Positions 1 to 11,984 are shown, counted from the first letter of the stretch. The stretch is DNA of 64,000 nucleotides from Piliocolobus tephrosceles (GCF_002776525.5 NC_045438.1:154098814-154162813), one strand, 5' to 3'. Program-made: numbers and translations. The notes: a model not told the origin generated them from the sequence alone.

Positions 1-199
1 CTAACAACTTCCAAGGTGCTGCTGGTTAAGAGGCTGCAATATGAGAACCACTGCCTTCATTGATAACACCTTGCACCCTTCTCCCTCCGAATAGCTCTGG
101 ATGATTATTTAGGTGAGGGATTAAAAGGAAGGAAGCTAAAAGATAAACAAAATAACTATATAAATCGTGATAGTCATGATAAAAAGTTCGCCATGCTAG
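1..199. other. Unassigned flank
   Basis: No gene or repeat recognised. The sequence is moderately AT-rich and precedes the GC-rich LTR-like block. Confidence 0.4.
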
Positions 200-2090
200 T
201 GTCACAGGATCATTTGGGGTGTCACAGAGGCCGGAAACCTCTGTGGCTGGTGACACCTGTGCCTGAATTTTGCTTGGGCCCACTGGGTTTGTTCTGCCCA
301 CTCATCCTTGCAGACTGCGCTCGGCTCATGATACTGGCCTGGTTCCCATGCCTGCCAATGGAGACTGTGTGGAGCAGCGAGGGGTGTGTGAGCAAGTGTG
401 GGGTCTGGCCACTGTGCAGTCAGACATGCCAGCTACTGCAGCAGGGCAGGCAGCTCCAGGTGCCAGCATGGGTACTGGCTCTCTGCGAAGCTGCAGCTGG
501 ACCGAGTGCATCACAAGCAGCTTCCACAGTTGGCAGCTGGGAACACAGTGGCACCCAGAAGCTTGGAGATGCCAGGAACTGTGGGGCCCCAAAGAGGACG
601 TCCCAGCCCTGGCTCAGGCAGCTCCCAGGTCTTGGGTCCCCAAAGGGCCACAGCTCTTCTTTTTTTCTCTTTGCCCGCAATGTGACAAGCAAGATGCATA
701 TCTCAGTCCTGTTGGTGTTGCAGCTCTTTCAGCCTCACCATTCGGCAGGTCCCAAGTTCTTGTCCTGAGACCAGGAAGAATAAGGTATGCAGACAATTGG
801 AGGGTGAGGAAGATGAAGAGGAGCTTTATTGAGTGATAGAACAGCTCAGAGGAAACCCACAGTGGGTAGCTCCTTTCCACAGCCAAGGTGTCCCAATGAG
901 TGTTCAGCTGCTAGCAGAGAGGGTAACTCCTCTCTGCTAGGCAAGTCATCCTGACAAATGTTTAGCTATCAGTAGAGAGGGTAGTGCCTCCCGGTAGCTG
1001 GTCCTCCCGTCGTCTGCAGCTCTCAGCGGAGGAGAAGAGTGGGTGGCTCCTCCCTGAAGCCAGGTCATCACGATGTGGTCTCTCTGTGCTCTCTGTAGCT
1101 AGTCATCCTGACATCTGCAGCTCTAGCAGAGAGGAGGCCCTGGAGTGGGTAGCTGCTTTCTGCAGCTGGGCATCCCAATGTCTGCTCGGCTCTGGCTGAG
1201 CCCAGGGCTTTATGGGGCTCAAAGGGAGGAATTACATGCCAATTGGTCCAGAGGTGGCCATGGGTGGACCCAGAAAAGGCACCACAAGTTCCCACTCTGG
1301 TCTGCTGGACTGGCAGCCCAGCCCCCAGTCTTTAGGCTCTCCCTGGCCTGAAGGTGGGGCCTCACTGGGTACCCACCCTCCTCTGCCCAGGATCCTGTCT
1401 GCCTCCTGCTGCCCTCCATGGTGCCCAGGCTGCTCGTGCCAAGGGGCACCTGCAGGCCAGTGTCAGGCTGTCTTCAGCTCCACCTTGGCCTTTCTCTTGT
1501 GCTTGCCAGTGCCCAAAGTCCAGAGGGGGCCAAGGCAGCAGGGGTCTGGTGTCAGCGCTGCCCTGAGCACGTGCACTCCTGGCCGGACTGAGACAACACC
1601 TAGGCTTGGCTCCACATTGCTCTGAGATTGGAGCAGGTGCTGACAGAGAACCCAGGCAGCAGAAGTAGGCACTCCCAAGCCTGCAAGGGCAGGGGGGTTG
1701 GTCTTCTTAGGCCCCCAAGGGTACAGGGAGACTCGGGTCCACAGCCCTGACTTGGACAACTGTGGTCACACTTAGGAAGGTGGAGCTTCTGTCTGCTGTG
1801 TGGAGCAAGAGGCCCAGGTCTACAGCTGCAACTTGAGTGGCTGCAGCTGCACCCAGGAGGGCAGGCTTGCCCCTGCTCCTGGGCCTTGAGAGCACAGGGA
1901 TGCCTGAGTTGTGGCTTGGGTGGCTGCAGTGGCACCTGGGGAGCTCCCACCCCAACTTGGAAGGCTCCCACTAGCTCCACAGAACATGTAGCCCCAGCAG
2001 TACCTCCCTGCTGCAGCCAGTGTGATTTCAGCGGCCGCTCCGGACAGCCCGCTGCCATCACAAGGGCTACAACTATGTTTCATTCATGAG
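200..2090 (-). mobile_element. GC-rich LTR-like block, probably endogenous retroviral (family unnamed)
   Basis: A 1.9 kb stretch much richer in G+C than its surroundings. It begins with two close copies of 'tgtcacag' and carries an antisense AATAAA signal (at 821-830, reading AATAAAGCTC on the minus strand). Direct repeats lie on the U3 side of that signal, as in many ERV1 LTRs. Open frames of up to 191 codons here (for example 193-768, plus strand) overlap in several frames and both strands, which GC-rich noncoding DNA explains. An ERV1 LTR such as PABL- or MER52-type is a guess only; boundaries are approximate. Confidence 0.4.
842..1183. repeat. Imperfect tandem array, ~53-100 bp units
   Basis: Successive units start near 842, 905, 964, 1017 and 1118. 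Each opens with a variant of 'cagctctcagcagagagg', continues with 'gtgggtagctcctctctgcag' variants and closes near 'tcatcctgacgtctg'. Unit lengths vary, and the 1017 unit contains a partial extra copy. The array lies immediately upstream (in minus-strand sense) of the antisense polyadenylation signal, so it may be a U3 enhancer-type repeat of the LTR. Confidence 0.65.
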
Positions 2091-2489
2091 ATTTATATTT
2101 TTTTTCCCCAAGGAATTGCTGGAGTTCTCTTTCTTTGAATTGGTATCAACTGACAACAAGCTTCTCTGGACAGGGATAGAGATGGCAACCTAGATCACTA
2201 GCAACTCTGATGATTGAAATTTTCACTGCGCTTACTTTGGTGGCTTTAGTGACTTATATTTATATGATATGCATAAAACAGCACAGGTAGATGGCTTAAG
2301 ATATTTTCAATTCCGTATATTGTAAGACCCCAAATAAAATATATAGTCTTTGAGGCAAGGAGCCTATTTTCTATCACTTCAGGGCACTTAGCATCTAGTC
2401 AGCATTCAATATATGTTATTAATCAACTCAAGATTGATTAATCAACTCAAGGGAGTTCATATACAAGGCTCACTGGAACTATTAAAATA
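2091..2489. other. AT-rich spacer with a short direct duplication
   Basis: No gene or named repeat recognised. The 14-mer 'ttaatcaactcaag' occurs perfectly at 2419-2432 and 2438-2451, a small local duplication. Confidence 0.5.
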
Positions 2490-3060
2490 TGTGACAAGGA
2501 AATACTTAGGAAGGTATAGGAGGCATGGTAAAACTGTGCCTCACAGGGTTAAATGGACCAAAGAACAGGGCTAAAAGGGATTTTGGTGATTAACAAAATG
2601 TATGAGCTTGTTTATAAGATGTCCACTTGCTAAACCAAAGGGCTAGTTAAAACTAGCCAGAACCAATATGGCTAGCTGGAGCTTGTGCAAAGGAGATTAG
2701 CTTGTTAGCTGGGTGACCTTTGACATCGTAGCCTAAATTTCCAGCACATGTTTTATACCAGTCCCCAACCCCTGAATTTACACATGTGACCTGTGAAGGA
2801 TAACTGTATGCCCAAGAGAATTTCCTAACTTCCCTTTCCTTTCCACCAGTCCTTAACCACCCCCTAAATCCTCCTCCTAAAGCTGCTGACCTTAAATATA
2901 CTACTTGTGAGCTGAGATGAGGAGATAGATTTGAACCCATCTCCTATCTTCTTGTTTGGCTGCCCTGCAATAACCCTTTCTTTCTAAAAATCTCAGCACT
3001 TCAGTGACTGGGTTTCTGCCATGCATGGTCAAACAGACCCAGCTGGGTTGTGTACCACTG
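2490..3060 (+). mobile_element. Solo LTR, ERV1-like (subfamily unnamed)
   Basis: Starts with 'tgtgacaagg', has a pyrimidine-rich promoter-like segment with 'ttaaatata' near 2893, and a 'caataa' polyadenylation-type signal at 2968-2973. Those are followed by 'cagacccagctgggtt', as in gammaretroviral-type LTR R/U5 regions. No internal retroviral sequence flanks it, so it is read as a solo LTR. The right end is uncertain and could lie a few bases further, near 3072. Confidence 0.5.
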
Positions 3061-3074
3061 GTAGACTATTACAT

Positions 3075-3470
3075 GCCCTCACACGGTCCCTTCTATGCTG
3101 ATACAGGACTTGGCCATGGGACTTGCTTTGGCCAATGAAACAGCAGCAAATGTGACTAAACAGAAGCTGGATGAGCACTTACACACTGGGACTTGTCCTC
3201 TCGAAATGCTTCCTCTTGGAAGTCATCTGCCATTCTATAAAGAAGTTCCAGCTACATCACTGAATGATGAGCAACCACATAGAGAATAAGAGGCTGTCAA
3301 GGATATGTAAGTCTCAGTGAACTTCTAGGTAAATGCACCTGACGAGTGACCTGAGGTATTGCACTTTGGTGCTGAAGAACTGCCAGCTGAGCCCTGCCAA
3401 CCACCAACTCTTAAATAATGGGAGGATATTGTTATCAAGCAATAGACAACTGAAACAGAAAGAATACAAA
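3075..3470 (+). mobile_element. Ancient LTR-like interspersed repeat (unnamed)
   Basis: Contains the familiar mammalian repeat phrase 'gacttgctttggccaatg' and later 'gccagctgagccctgcc', in the order seen in a dispersed old repeat that I recognise but cannot name. It is diverged and lacks clear ends. Confidence 0.4.
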
Positions 3471-3520
3471 AGCAGAATATATTAAAATCTAGAAAATAAT
3501 TCAATAATTACATATGAGAT

Positions 3521-3530
3521 CCCCCCCCCC
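3521..3530 (+). repeat. Poly-C run (10)
   Basis: Ten consecutive cytosines followed by 'ggg'; a simple homopolymer prone to length error. Confidence 0.9.
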
Positions 3531-4734
3531 GGGAATTTCTGCTTTTGTGATACTTGTAGGATAGTCTTATGCTGAAATCTGAGAATAAAAATTCAAACTA
3601 AATGTCAAGAAAATTTTAGTCATTTATTAATTCCCTCAACAGTCTTTTGTTGACCTTCTGTTATGAGCCAGGCTCCGTGTGAGTAGAGAAGACAGGGAAG
3701 GGGAGAGAGATGAGGGAGCTCATTTCACCCCAGCACAAGGTGCTAAGTGTTGTGAAGGACGGCTGGGGAGAATACAGCGGAGAGTGGAAGGGCAGAGCTG
3801 AGGGAACTTCCCAGAAAAAGGTGGCCCCAGAGGGAAAGATTTTGCTGGCTAATGACTTTTATGGAACCCTAACTTGGGATGATTTAATTCCAGGTATCTT
3901 TATGAAACTTAAGATTTAAAGAAGACAAATGGAGAGTTAGATAAGGAGAGACAAGCATTTCTTATTTATTTAAAGGTTCCAAATACAACTCTTTATAAGA
4001 TATGAATGATTCGTCTTGGCTCCCTTAAAGCACATCCTGGACACATGGCCAAGAAACTGCTTCCTTCAATCACCATGACAGAGTGCCTCATGTAACAATG
4101 TTCTGCCCTTCCCCTCCCTTGCCCTACCCACACCCATCCTCACACATGCTCCTCCCTGCCCCTGACACTGACAACCTAGCAATCACTAGGAGAAAAGCCT
4201 GGCATGTGTGGGAGCCACCCTCAGAGAAGCTGTCCCGAAAGAGAGGTGCTAACTAGGTGAAGACATATGACTTTCTGAGCACTATTTCTTAATACTAATG
4301 GAGGGAGATTGTGGCATGGAGCCAGGAAACAGAAAAGGCATGAAAAGAAGAACTAATTTGGAGCTGGCGGGGTGAGTGTTTTCTGGCTTATTTAAAAACG
4401 TAGATACAGAATTCAAACAGGGAAGAGGAATCTGACTACCAGATGGAGATAGGATGTCAACAATGGAGTCGACAATGGCCAGGCATGAAGGGATATAGTT
4501 TGACATCAGGGAAGCCATATAAAGAATACTGCTTGGTGGATCGGGTGGGTTCATCTTATATTCAGTGTTTCATTTCCACTTAAATGCCTTGGAAGCAGAG
4601 GTTGAGGTTACTGACTTGGCCCCATATTAAGGAAAAATCATAACCCAGGCCTTCAGAGACCTTCCAGGCTACAAGGGAAAAAGTCAAACATGTGGCTAAT
4701 GGGCATATATAAGGATCTTCACTGAACACGGACT
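3531..4734. other. Unassigned single-copy sequence
   Basis: No gene recognised. The open frames present are short (the 90-codon minus-strand frame at 4282-4554 is the longest) and resemble no family. A MIR-like trace may lie near 3640-3740. Confidence 0.4.
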
Positions 4735-4806
4735 TTTGAATGTCTATGATGTAGCAAGCACTGTGCTGGACACCACATAAGCCAGAGTCCCTTCCCTCAG
4801 GGAACA
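4735..4806 (+). mobile_element. MIR-like fragment
   Basis: 'gtagcaagcactgtgctgga' followed by a 'ccctcagggaaca' segment matches the MIR pattern 'ccaggcactgtgctagg ... ccctcatggagc'. Short and diverged. Confidence 0.5.
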
Positions 4807-4860
4807 TCCCTTAAACATGGCAAACCTATGGAGGTGTGCCAGGACAAGGGTACTCAGAAG

Positions 4861-5035
4861 GGTGGTATGGTGTACTGGGAAGCTCACAGACCACCTTGCT
4901 TTGAGTGCCTCTCAGCCACTCTCTTGCTCTGTGATTTTAGGGAAGTCCTTGAACCTCTCTGAGCCTGCTTCCCTCTCTGCAGATCAGTGATAATGAAACC
5001 TACCTTGCTGTTTCATGTTGAGGAATCACTGCGGG
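4861..5035 (+). mobile_element. MIR SINE
   Basis: Ordered MIR landmarks are visible: 'ctctgtgattttagggaagt', then 'cttgaacctctctgagcctg', then 'cagatcagtgataatgaaac'. This is the core and 3' part of a MIR in plus orientation. Confidence 0.8.
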
Positions 5036-6257
5036 AAGGTAAGGTCATAACAATTTGTCAGAAGGAGAAGGAAGGTCAAAGCTTTGTTGAAGAGCTTTAC
5101 GCTATTGGCCAAATGGAAACATAGAGCCCTGCATGTGGTAGCTCTCAGGAGACATGGTTGCCTCATGGATAAAAATGTGAGAATTAGAAGAATAGAAAAA
5201 GCCAGCAGGGAAACTTAGAGGAAAGCGTCAGAGAGAACAAGGATGTTGTCTGTCTCTGGTATAATTGTGTAGAGCCTGGGATTCATTGCTAGTGACGTTC
5301 CCTGGCTTCTCCCTCAGTGTGACATCACGTGCTCTGTGATGTTTATTGCACTGCATTCCAGGGATGCTGCATGGAGTCATGTCCAGTGTCAGAAACCTTG
5401 GAAAATAGTCCTCGGTTTAATTTTAACTTTTTATATAAACAGTGACCTAATTTGAGGAAGGCTCAGTCTGGCCAGGCATCCCCGCTCCCACATTTCCTCC
5501 TCTTCACTCCCTCCTTCTGCCCTTAGTCAAACCGTCTCGCCTTCATCTCCCATATGGACTTTGCAAACAAGCAAGGGGGATGTGTGAGCTCAGCTAACTT
5601 GAAAAGAGAAGACGTGTGCCAGCGAAGCAAAACACTTCAGCCAAGTCATGCACCTCTGCAGGAGGGAGCCACCTCCTCAGCTCTCATCGTGAAATGTTAT
5701 CTTACCAGGGCAGATGGAAGTACAGGCAGAGCACTCCAACGCAACACAAACAGCCGCCTGTCCAGAAGAGAGCCCTTTCTCTTCCCCCCAGTCCCAGCTC
5801 CAGCTGTATTTTTTTTTTTTTTTCTTTCTTTCTTGAGCAATAGGTCAGGTTCCCTCTGTATGCTTTGTGCAAATTAAGTGAGCTGTGAGTGCTGCCTGGG
5901 GCTGAAGGAACTACCCTCTGGTCTATGGTTCATCCTTCCTTCACTCCAACCACCACTAAGGGAGCTGAGCCCTCCCTGCCCGAATGCACAGATGGGCAGC
6001 CCCTCTGAAAACACAGAGGAATATGAAATGACCCTTCTAATTACCCAGGTGCAAGCAGAGGAGCTAACCATCCCACTGGGAGCCCACCCATGAGTGATGA
6101 ATTCCAGTGGCTGAGCCCAGTGTGGGGGGAACAAGACAGAGGCTAGGGTAGAGGAAGTCTCAAGTGGACACAGTGGGTGGGAGGGAGGGATGCATGAGGG
6201 GACACGCAGGATGTCCTGACAGGTTTTAACCCAGCAGCATGAATCCAGGTCTGAGCT
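5036..6257. other. Unassigned single-copy sequence
   Basis: No gene or named repeat recognised. Contains a pyrimidine/T-rich run at about 5811-5835. A 107-codon plus-strand frame (5554-5877) and a 129-codon minus-strand frame (5874-6263) show no domain, signal peptide or splice-supported structure, so they are not called as genes. Confidence 0.45.
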
Positions 6258-6458
6258 CAGCAAATGTTTTCTGTAAAGGGCCAGATAGTAAATAATTTGT
6301 ACTCTTTGTGGGCCATCGGTCTCTGTCTACTCAACTCTGCCATTGTAAGGCAAAAACAGCCACAATCAGTAAATGAACAGGCGTGTCTGTGTTCCAATAA
6401 AAGATGGTTTACAAACAGGCAGCTGCTGGATCTGGCCCACTGGCTATAGTTTTCTGAC
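6258..6458 (+). mobile_element. hAT-type MER element (copy 1)
   Basis: Shows the series 'ttctgtaaagggccagatag', 'actcaactctgcc', 'ttccaataaaa' and 'ggcccactggctatagttt', typical of a short nonautonomous hAT/Charlie-like family. Two further copies in the same orientation lie at 23,201 and 54,122. Confidence 0.8.
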
Positions 6459-7049
6459 TAAAAGATCTAAAAGAACACCCTTTCCCATTGACTCTGTCCA
6501 TGTTTCCATACAGCTAACAATATCCTGGAGAGACCAGTTTGCTGCCCCATTCCCCAAACCTTTATGTGCCTCTGATTTCTACACCCTGTTACTCTCTCTG
6601 CAAAAACCCCCAAATGCTGGATCTGGCTATTCACCTGGACAGAATGGCCTCCTTCAGTGAAAGTCAGCAGGGATGGTGAATTCAGATTTCCTGATTTCAT
6701 TGACAAATTCCTCACCACTGGCAGGAATGGGAAAGACAGACATTGAAGGTGCTGAAACCCACCCCTGTTGTCAGTTCAGGAGTCAGGTAAAAACATTCCT
6801 TGAGCAATTTGATTTAGAATTATAGAGCCTCCTATTTTCTAATCCTTCTCTTTTTCCAGGTCCGATAATCTGAATATTGGCACTTCTACTTTATTCTCCG
6901 TATTTCTTACCTTTTCTTTTTTGTTTTCTATTACTTCATACGTTCCTCATGCTTTCTAGAAAAGCTCCTTAGTCTAATATTGCAACCCATAAGTTCCTTC
7001 GGCTATACTCCCTCTACCATTTTCCCCATTCATTGCTATGTTTTGATTG
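6459..7049. other. Unassigned sequence
   Basis: No gene or repeat firmly recognised; becomes T-rich towards the Alu monomer. Confidence 0.4.
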
Positions 7050-7194
7050 GTTTTGTTTTTTTGTTTGTTTGTTTGTTTTGAGTCAGGATCTTGCTGTGTT
7101 GCCCAGGCTAGACTCAAACTCTTGGGTTCAAGGGATCATTCTGTCTCAGACTCCCAGGTAGCTGGGATTACAGGTGTGCACCACCATGCCTGCC
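7050..7194 (-). mobile_element. Alu-related monomer (FLAM-like)
   Basis: A (T)n/(GTTT)n tract is followed by 'gttgcccaggctagactcaa' and 'gtagctgggattacaggtgt', then stops after one arm. This is an antisense single-arm 7SL-derived SINE, old and diverged. Confidence 0.8.
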
Positions 7195-7214
7195 ATTGAG
7201 ATCTTTAATCAAGT

Positions 7215-7395
7215 GTGAGACCCGGTGAAATGGTTAAGGGCTGGACACAGAGATAGATTACTTGTGTTCAAATCCCAGCTCTGCCTATAATTGCAGACAA
7301 GTTACTTAACCTTTCTGTGCCTTAATTCCCTCATCTGCAAAATGGGCTTCATAATAGCCCCTGTCTTATTCTAGTGAGTATATAAATGAGCAATG
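7215..7395 (+). mobile_element. MIR SINE
   Basis: MIR landmarks in order: 'ttcaaatcccagctctgcct', 'gacaagttacttaacctttc', 'ctcatctgcaaaatgggctt'. Nearly full-length core plus 3' part. Confidence 0.88.
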
Positions 7396-8431
7396 TTCAC
7401 AGAGCACTGGGGAGAGCAGCATAGTTGAATCCACATTATTTTCAGACCTAGTGCTTCCAGTTCTTTATTCCTACAATTTCTTCCCAGTATTTTATATTGA
7501 TGTTACCTTCCCTTATTTCTTCACTCATATTAATCAGAATCCATTTGAATCCCAACTCTTGCAATACTTCTGCACAGTTTGTGGCCCTTTTCAGCAGGAG
7601 TACTCAGCAGGAGCAGGGTTGTGCCCAGGTGAACTTGCAGTCCCCCAGAATACCACTGAGGGGTTCCAGTGCTGCGCATCCCAGAGGGCCACAGGAGGGG
7701 CAGGGCATAAGCCCCAGGGCAGGGTGGGAGCCCAGCCACCCAAGACACTGTCCGTCACTCACCAGAAACCTCTGTGGGGAAGTTTAACTTGAAACCCTTT
7801 AGAGTGATTCAGCACGTGTAGGTGGCCGTCTCCAAGGTGGCCACCCACCAGCCTGGGGGCTAAGAGTGAAGGTTAGCGGGATCCTCAGTGCAGCTGCTCA
7901 GACGCCCTCTATTTTCATCAACTCCCCCTTCCATAAGAGTTTCTTCTGCCAGATATGAGTGCTGCCTCACCCCCACACCCTCAGACAATAGAACACCAGC
8001 ACCAAGCCACTGTAGCCATTTCTGTGCTGGGGAAGTCAAGGCTTGTCCTCAGGCAACTCCTGGGTGGAGCAGATGTGGGGACACCAGAGCAGAATTTGTA
8101 AAGCTGACTTCCAGCCTCTTCTCCCAAGACGGCTTTGGGCCTCTTCCCTCAGCCCCCAGCTGTAGCCACTACATCCCCTGCCCCACGCCAGACAAGCTGC
8201 TGTCACTCCAGAGATTTCTCAAGATTTTGGGTTGTTGCAAGTGTTGTCAGTTCCTGGAATTCATCTTTCCCTCTTGCTTCTATGGCTTCTCAAGGGTTGA
8301 TTTTGGCAGCAGGAGCCTATACGCTGTGCTAATTCTCCATCTCAGGAAGAAACAGAATCATGAAGTCTAAAGAAACTGAGGTACTATCCAGCTTTCTGTC
8401 CTAGGTATCACTCTCCTATGATTGTCCAAAT
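7396..8431. other. Unassigned single-copy sequence
   Basis: No repeat recognised. A 160-codon plus-strand frame (7888-8370) is open but shows no motif, has a competing frame on the same strand and resembles no family; it is regarded as chance. Confidence 0.4.
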
Positions 8432-8444
8432 AAGATGTCATTTG

Positions 8445-8747
8445 GGCCGGGCACAGTGGCTCACACCTGTAATCCCAGCACTTTGGGAGGCCAAGGTTGA
8501 TAGATCAAAAGGTCAGGAGTTCGAGACTAGCCTGGCAAATATGGTGAAGCCCCATCTCTACTAAAAATACAAAAATTAGCTGGGCATGGTGGCAGGTGCC
8601 TGTAATCCCAGTTACTCAGGAGGCTGAGGCAGGAGAATTGCTTGAACCCAGGAGGCAGAGGTTGCAGTGAGCCAAGATCACACCACTGCACTCCAGCCTG
8701 GGTGACAGAGCAAGACTCCGTCTCAAAAAAAATAAATACATAAATAA
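8445..8747 (+). mobile_element. AluS-type element
   Basis: Full-length dimeric Alu with both arms, ending in an A-rich tail (8725-8747). It is flanked by the target-site duplication 'aagatgtcatttg' (8432-8444) and 'aagatgtcctttg' (8748-8760), 12 of 13 identical. Confidence 0.95.
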
Positions 8748-8760
8748 AAGATGTCCTTTG

Positions 8761-9122
8761 GTCTCTGCTTCAAAAGCCCCACCAATAGAACACACATGCA
8801 TGAAGGGATGGGCCTTCTTATTTTTTGCACTTTTTACTGAAAAATATCATACATACAAAAAAGTATATAGGTCATACGCTTGACAGACTTTCACAAAGAG
8901 AACACACAGAAATATTCTGCACTGAAATCTAGGAACTTTACAGGTAGGCTTGTTCATTTAATATGTCTAGCTGCTGTAAATGAGAGCTATCACAAGAGCA
9001 TCCTTGTTATAGCAAAGAGTTCCATTTCTATAATTTCCACCAACTGTTTCAGTACTATGAAGTTACACAAAGTAAGTGCAATATTTTCTTTAAAAAACAA
9101 GCAAACAAAAAAACTTTCTTAG
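8761..9122. other. Unassigned sequence
   Basis: AT-rich; no gene or named repeat seen. Confidence 0.4.
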
Positions 9123-9240
9123 AGCCAGATGTGGTGGCTCATTCCTGTAGTCCCAGCTACTTGGGAGAACCTTTTGAGCCCGGGAGTTCAAAACCAGCCT
9201 GGGCAACAGAGTAAGACCCCATCTCTAAAGAAAAGTTTTC

Positions 9241-9266
<26 letters not shown>
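9123..9266 (+). mobile_element. Truncated Alu/FRAM-like monomer plus poly-T run
   Basis: 'gccagatgtggtggctcatt' and 'cccgggagttcaaaaccagc' show an Alu-derived arm missing internal sequence (deletion after 'agctacttgggag'). It ends in 'gaccccatctctaaagaaaa' and is followed by about 26 T residues at 9241-9266, an unusual A-to-T tail junction. Confidence 0.75.
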
Positions 9267-9273
<7 letters not shown>

Positions 9274-10095
9274 AGCCCTTAAAGTTACATATTTGTTTCC
9301 CCATGAGAAATCTTTTTTGTCCCCCAACTTATATAATCTTACTTCTTTCAGCCAGTTTTGCTGTAACAAGATGGTACTACAATGATGAAATATGAAAATC
9401 TACAGGGTGGGAGGACTGACAGGCAAAAAGATGTTTGGAGAACAGATGTTTAGGGACAGAAAGTGACTTTCTGGGATAGTAACAGCTGTATGAGAAGAAA
9501 AATAGAAACAGGATGGTGTCGGCTAGCAACAGCAACCCAGTTCTTTTCTGCTGAGTCACGCTGGAGGGTTTGGTTCCCTGACCTGAGCCTCCCAGGTGGA
9601 CAGACACCGTGTTCAGAGAAAGCAAGAGATACCAGCAGGAAGAGGTCTTTCAGAGGGCCTGACACGAGGCAGTGGCAGCCCAAGAAACCAGGGCAGTGCA
9701 ATCAGAACTGACAGCAGGGAGATGACAGCTTATCTGAGGTGGCACTGAGCAAATGTCCTAGACACTTCCAAGATTCAGCCAACCCTCACCTGAGACTTAA
9801 CTATAGAAGCAAGTGCCCTCCAAGTTCTCACTGACAGCCAAGGAGAAGGAATAAAGCATTAGGTGTTGAGGATGACATGGATGAGAATTGCAGATTGAGA
9901 TAACTGAGGAATTGATGCTTGGTGTCAAGATACAATAGAAATGCTTATGCGGACAAGATGAAGCATGAGCCTGGGGCCATGGGAAGGGACTGGGCTAAGT
10001 GGGTGTGGAAAGTGAACATATTAAACAGGAATCATTGGACATGCCTTAGGAAAATCAAGGCCTTCTTCTCTTTCTCCTCCTCCTTCCTTTTCTTC
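9267..10095. other. Unassigned single-copy sequence
   Basis: No gene or named repeat recognised. Short opposing open frames at 9377-9711 have no family resemblance. Confidence 0.4.
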
Positions 10096-10484
10096 TGTAT
10101 TAGTCCATTTTCATACTGCTATGAAAAATACCCAAGACTGGGTAATTTATAAAGAAATTCTTTATAATTGTAAATTATAAAGAAAATGAGGTTTAATGGA
10201 CTCATAGTTCTACATGGTTGGGGAAGCCTCACAATCACAGTGGAAGGTGAAGGAGGAGCAAAGGCACGTCTTACATGGTGGCAGGCAAGAGAGTGTGTGC
10301 AGGGGAACGGCCCTTTATAAAACCATCAGATTTCATGAGACTTATTCACTGTCATGAGACCAGCATGGGAAAATCCACTCCCATTATTCGATTACATCCC
10401 ACCAAGTACCCCCATGACACGTGGGGGTTATGGGAGCTATAATTCAAGATGAGATTTGGGTGGGGACACAGCCAAACCATGTCA
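10096..10484 (-). mobile_element. MaLR solo LTR (THE1/MST type)
   Basis: Antisense LTR running from 'tgtattagtccattttcata' to 'ggggacacagccaaaccatg'. Middle landmarks include 'ccaagactgggtaatttata' and 'cttacatggtggcaggcaag'. Ends are TG...CA. Five-base flanks 'tcttc' and 'tattc' are a plausible degraded duplication. A local duplication of 'ttataaag' sequence sits at about 10,146-10,185. Confidence 0.93.
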
Positions 10485-10899
10485 TATTCCCTAAATACTG
10501 GGTGAATGTAATACAAGGTATGGAAAAAGAACCCCTGAACTTGCATGGTCTCAACTATGCATAATATCTGTGCATACATTTATGTAGGTATTTTATATGT
10601 TCTTTTGTATACTGTTTTCCTCTTCAATTTAAGTGTTGTTCTTTGTGTGTACAGAAAATCACTGAAAATGAAAGTGGTGTGATTGATCTATTCCATGTAC
10701 AGAAACTACATGTCTTATGTCTTTGTTACTAGGATAGGTATTTATAGCTTCTCCTGGATGGATGCTTCTAACCTTTGGTCTTCTGGGTTGTAGTCACTTT
10801 TGCTCAGACATCATTCATCTGTTTCCTGTAGCTATGAGCTTAACTTGTTGCCTGTGGCTGTTTTCCCCTAGCATTCCATAGCCAGACCACACAATTTAA
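10485..10899. other. Unassigned AT-rich sequence
   Basis: No gene or repeat recognised. Confidence 0.4.
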
Positions 10900-11400
10900 A
10901 GCATAATGGCACTGGCTGTGGAGTGTCCAAAAAGACCACCAGAAGAAAAAATGTTGGTTAAGCAAAGCTAGGTTTTTATAGACTTACTGCAATAAGAGAG
11001 AACATCAGCTTGATCTAGATACAGAATCCAGTAGCATCTCAGAAGAGAGAAGTCAGGGGAAGATTATTTAGGGTTTTAGGGCCTAGGCTGGGTGATTCTT
11101 AGGTGGGTATTGAAAGGCAGGGAACTGGTTGGGATTGGGCAGAATTTATGGTGCCATAGCTTTGGATTGGTAGGCACCACAAGGTGAGAATATAAAAGCG
11201 AGCTTTGATGAGTGACCCGTTAGTCCTGATACGTCAGCAGTTTCAGTAGCTCCACAGTCTTATTTTCCAGGAGTGGGTATTCACTGGAGCAAGTAGCTGA
11301 GTTGTTTTTGCCTGATCTCAGCATTGTTCAACAAAAAACCTATTCTTCATCCCAGAATTGTTTAGCACAGGAACAAGAAAATACGTTAGTTTCGGTTCTT
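10900..11400. other. Possible LTR-like stretch (low confidence)
   Basis: A 'ctaggtttttatagactta' segment, then GA-rich and 'gggattgggcagaattta' sequence, then a 'ggtgagaatataaaagcgag' TATA-like box. The composition resembles a degraded LTR but I cannot name or bound it. Confidence 0.25.
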
Positions 11401-11984
11401 ATGGAATTATAAAATTTGCTTAACTACAACTTAAACATGCAGAGAAAATATGGTTTTATTATTTTTCCTATAACTGATATGCTTTTATGGGTGAGCTGGT
11501 TAGTGCGGAAGTAGCAGCAAAGCTGATGATGCAGTCATTTAAATAACCCCTTTAATGGATACCCAGCCTCTTTAAGTGAAAATGCACAATCATTCCAATT
11601 TTTCACACTTCTACTTTTCTCTGCAGCTCCTCTCCCAGATAGTTTCCTGGTATATAGGGGAAGGGATGTGACTTATGTGTCTTCTTATAGAAGGAAGAAT
11701 AGACAGGTCAAGGTCCAGGGCCTGGTTCCTGGAGTCTCTTGCTAGCCACTTACCCCACTGGAGTTCATAGCTCAAGTTCACAGCCAGGATAATACTTGTT
11801 CTGGTTTCTCTCACTTGGTCAGGCCTGACAGCTCTCTCTGGTGACTTTATCTTCCCTCAGCTATAGCCATTTGTAACACACTCTGATTCCTCATTCAATT
11901 CTCCAGCCTAGACAATCTATTTCCTGCCATAGAGGCCCTCACGTTAGACCAGCTGACTCTATTCTAAGCTTCTCTACTGTAGAA
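11401..11984. other. Unassigned sequence
   Basis: No gene or repeat recognised. Confidence 0.4.

Noticed and set aside
193..768. Plus-strand open frame of 191 codons, with overlapping 188- and 95-codon frames
   Set aside because: It sits in GC-rich LTR-like DNA with frames open on both strands, no protein family, no promoter or splice evidence. Best explained by composition.
1212..1625. Plus-strand open frame of 137 codons in GC-rich DNA
   Set aside because: Same GC-driven openness in several frames and both strands; proline/serine-rich with no motif.
1600..2061. Minus-strand open frame of 153 codons, cysteine-rich
   Set aside because: Cysteine-rich by composition only; overlaps other frames on the same strand and has no recognised zinc-finger spacing.
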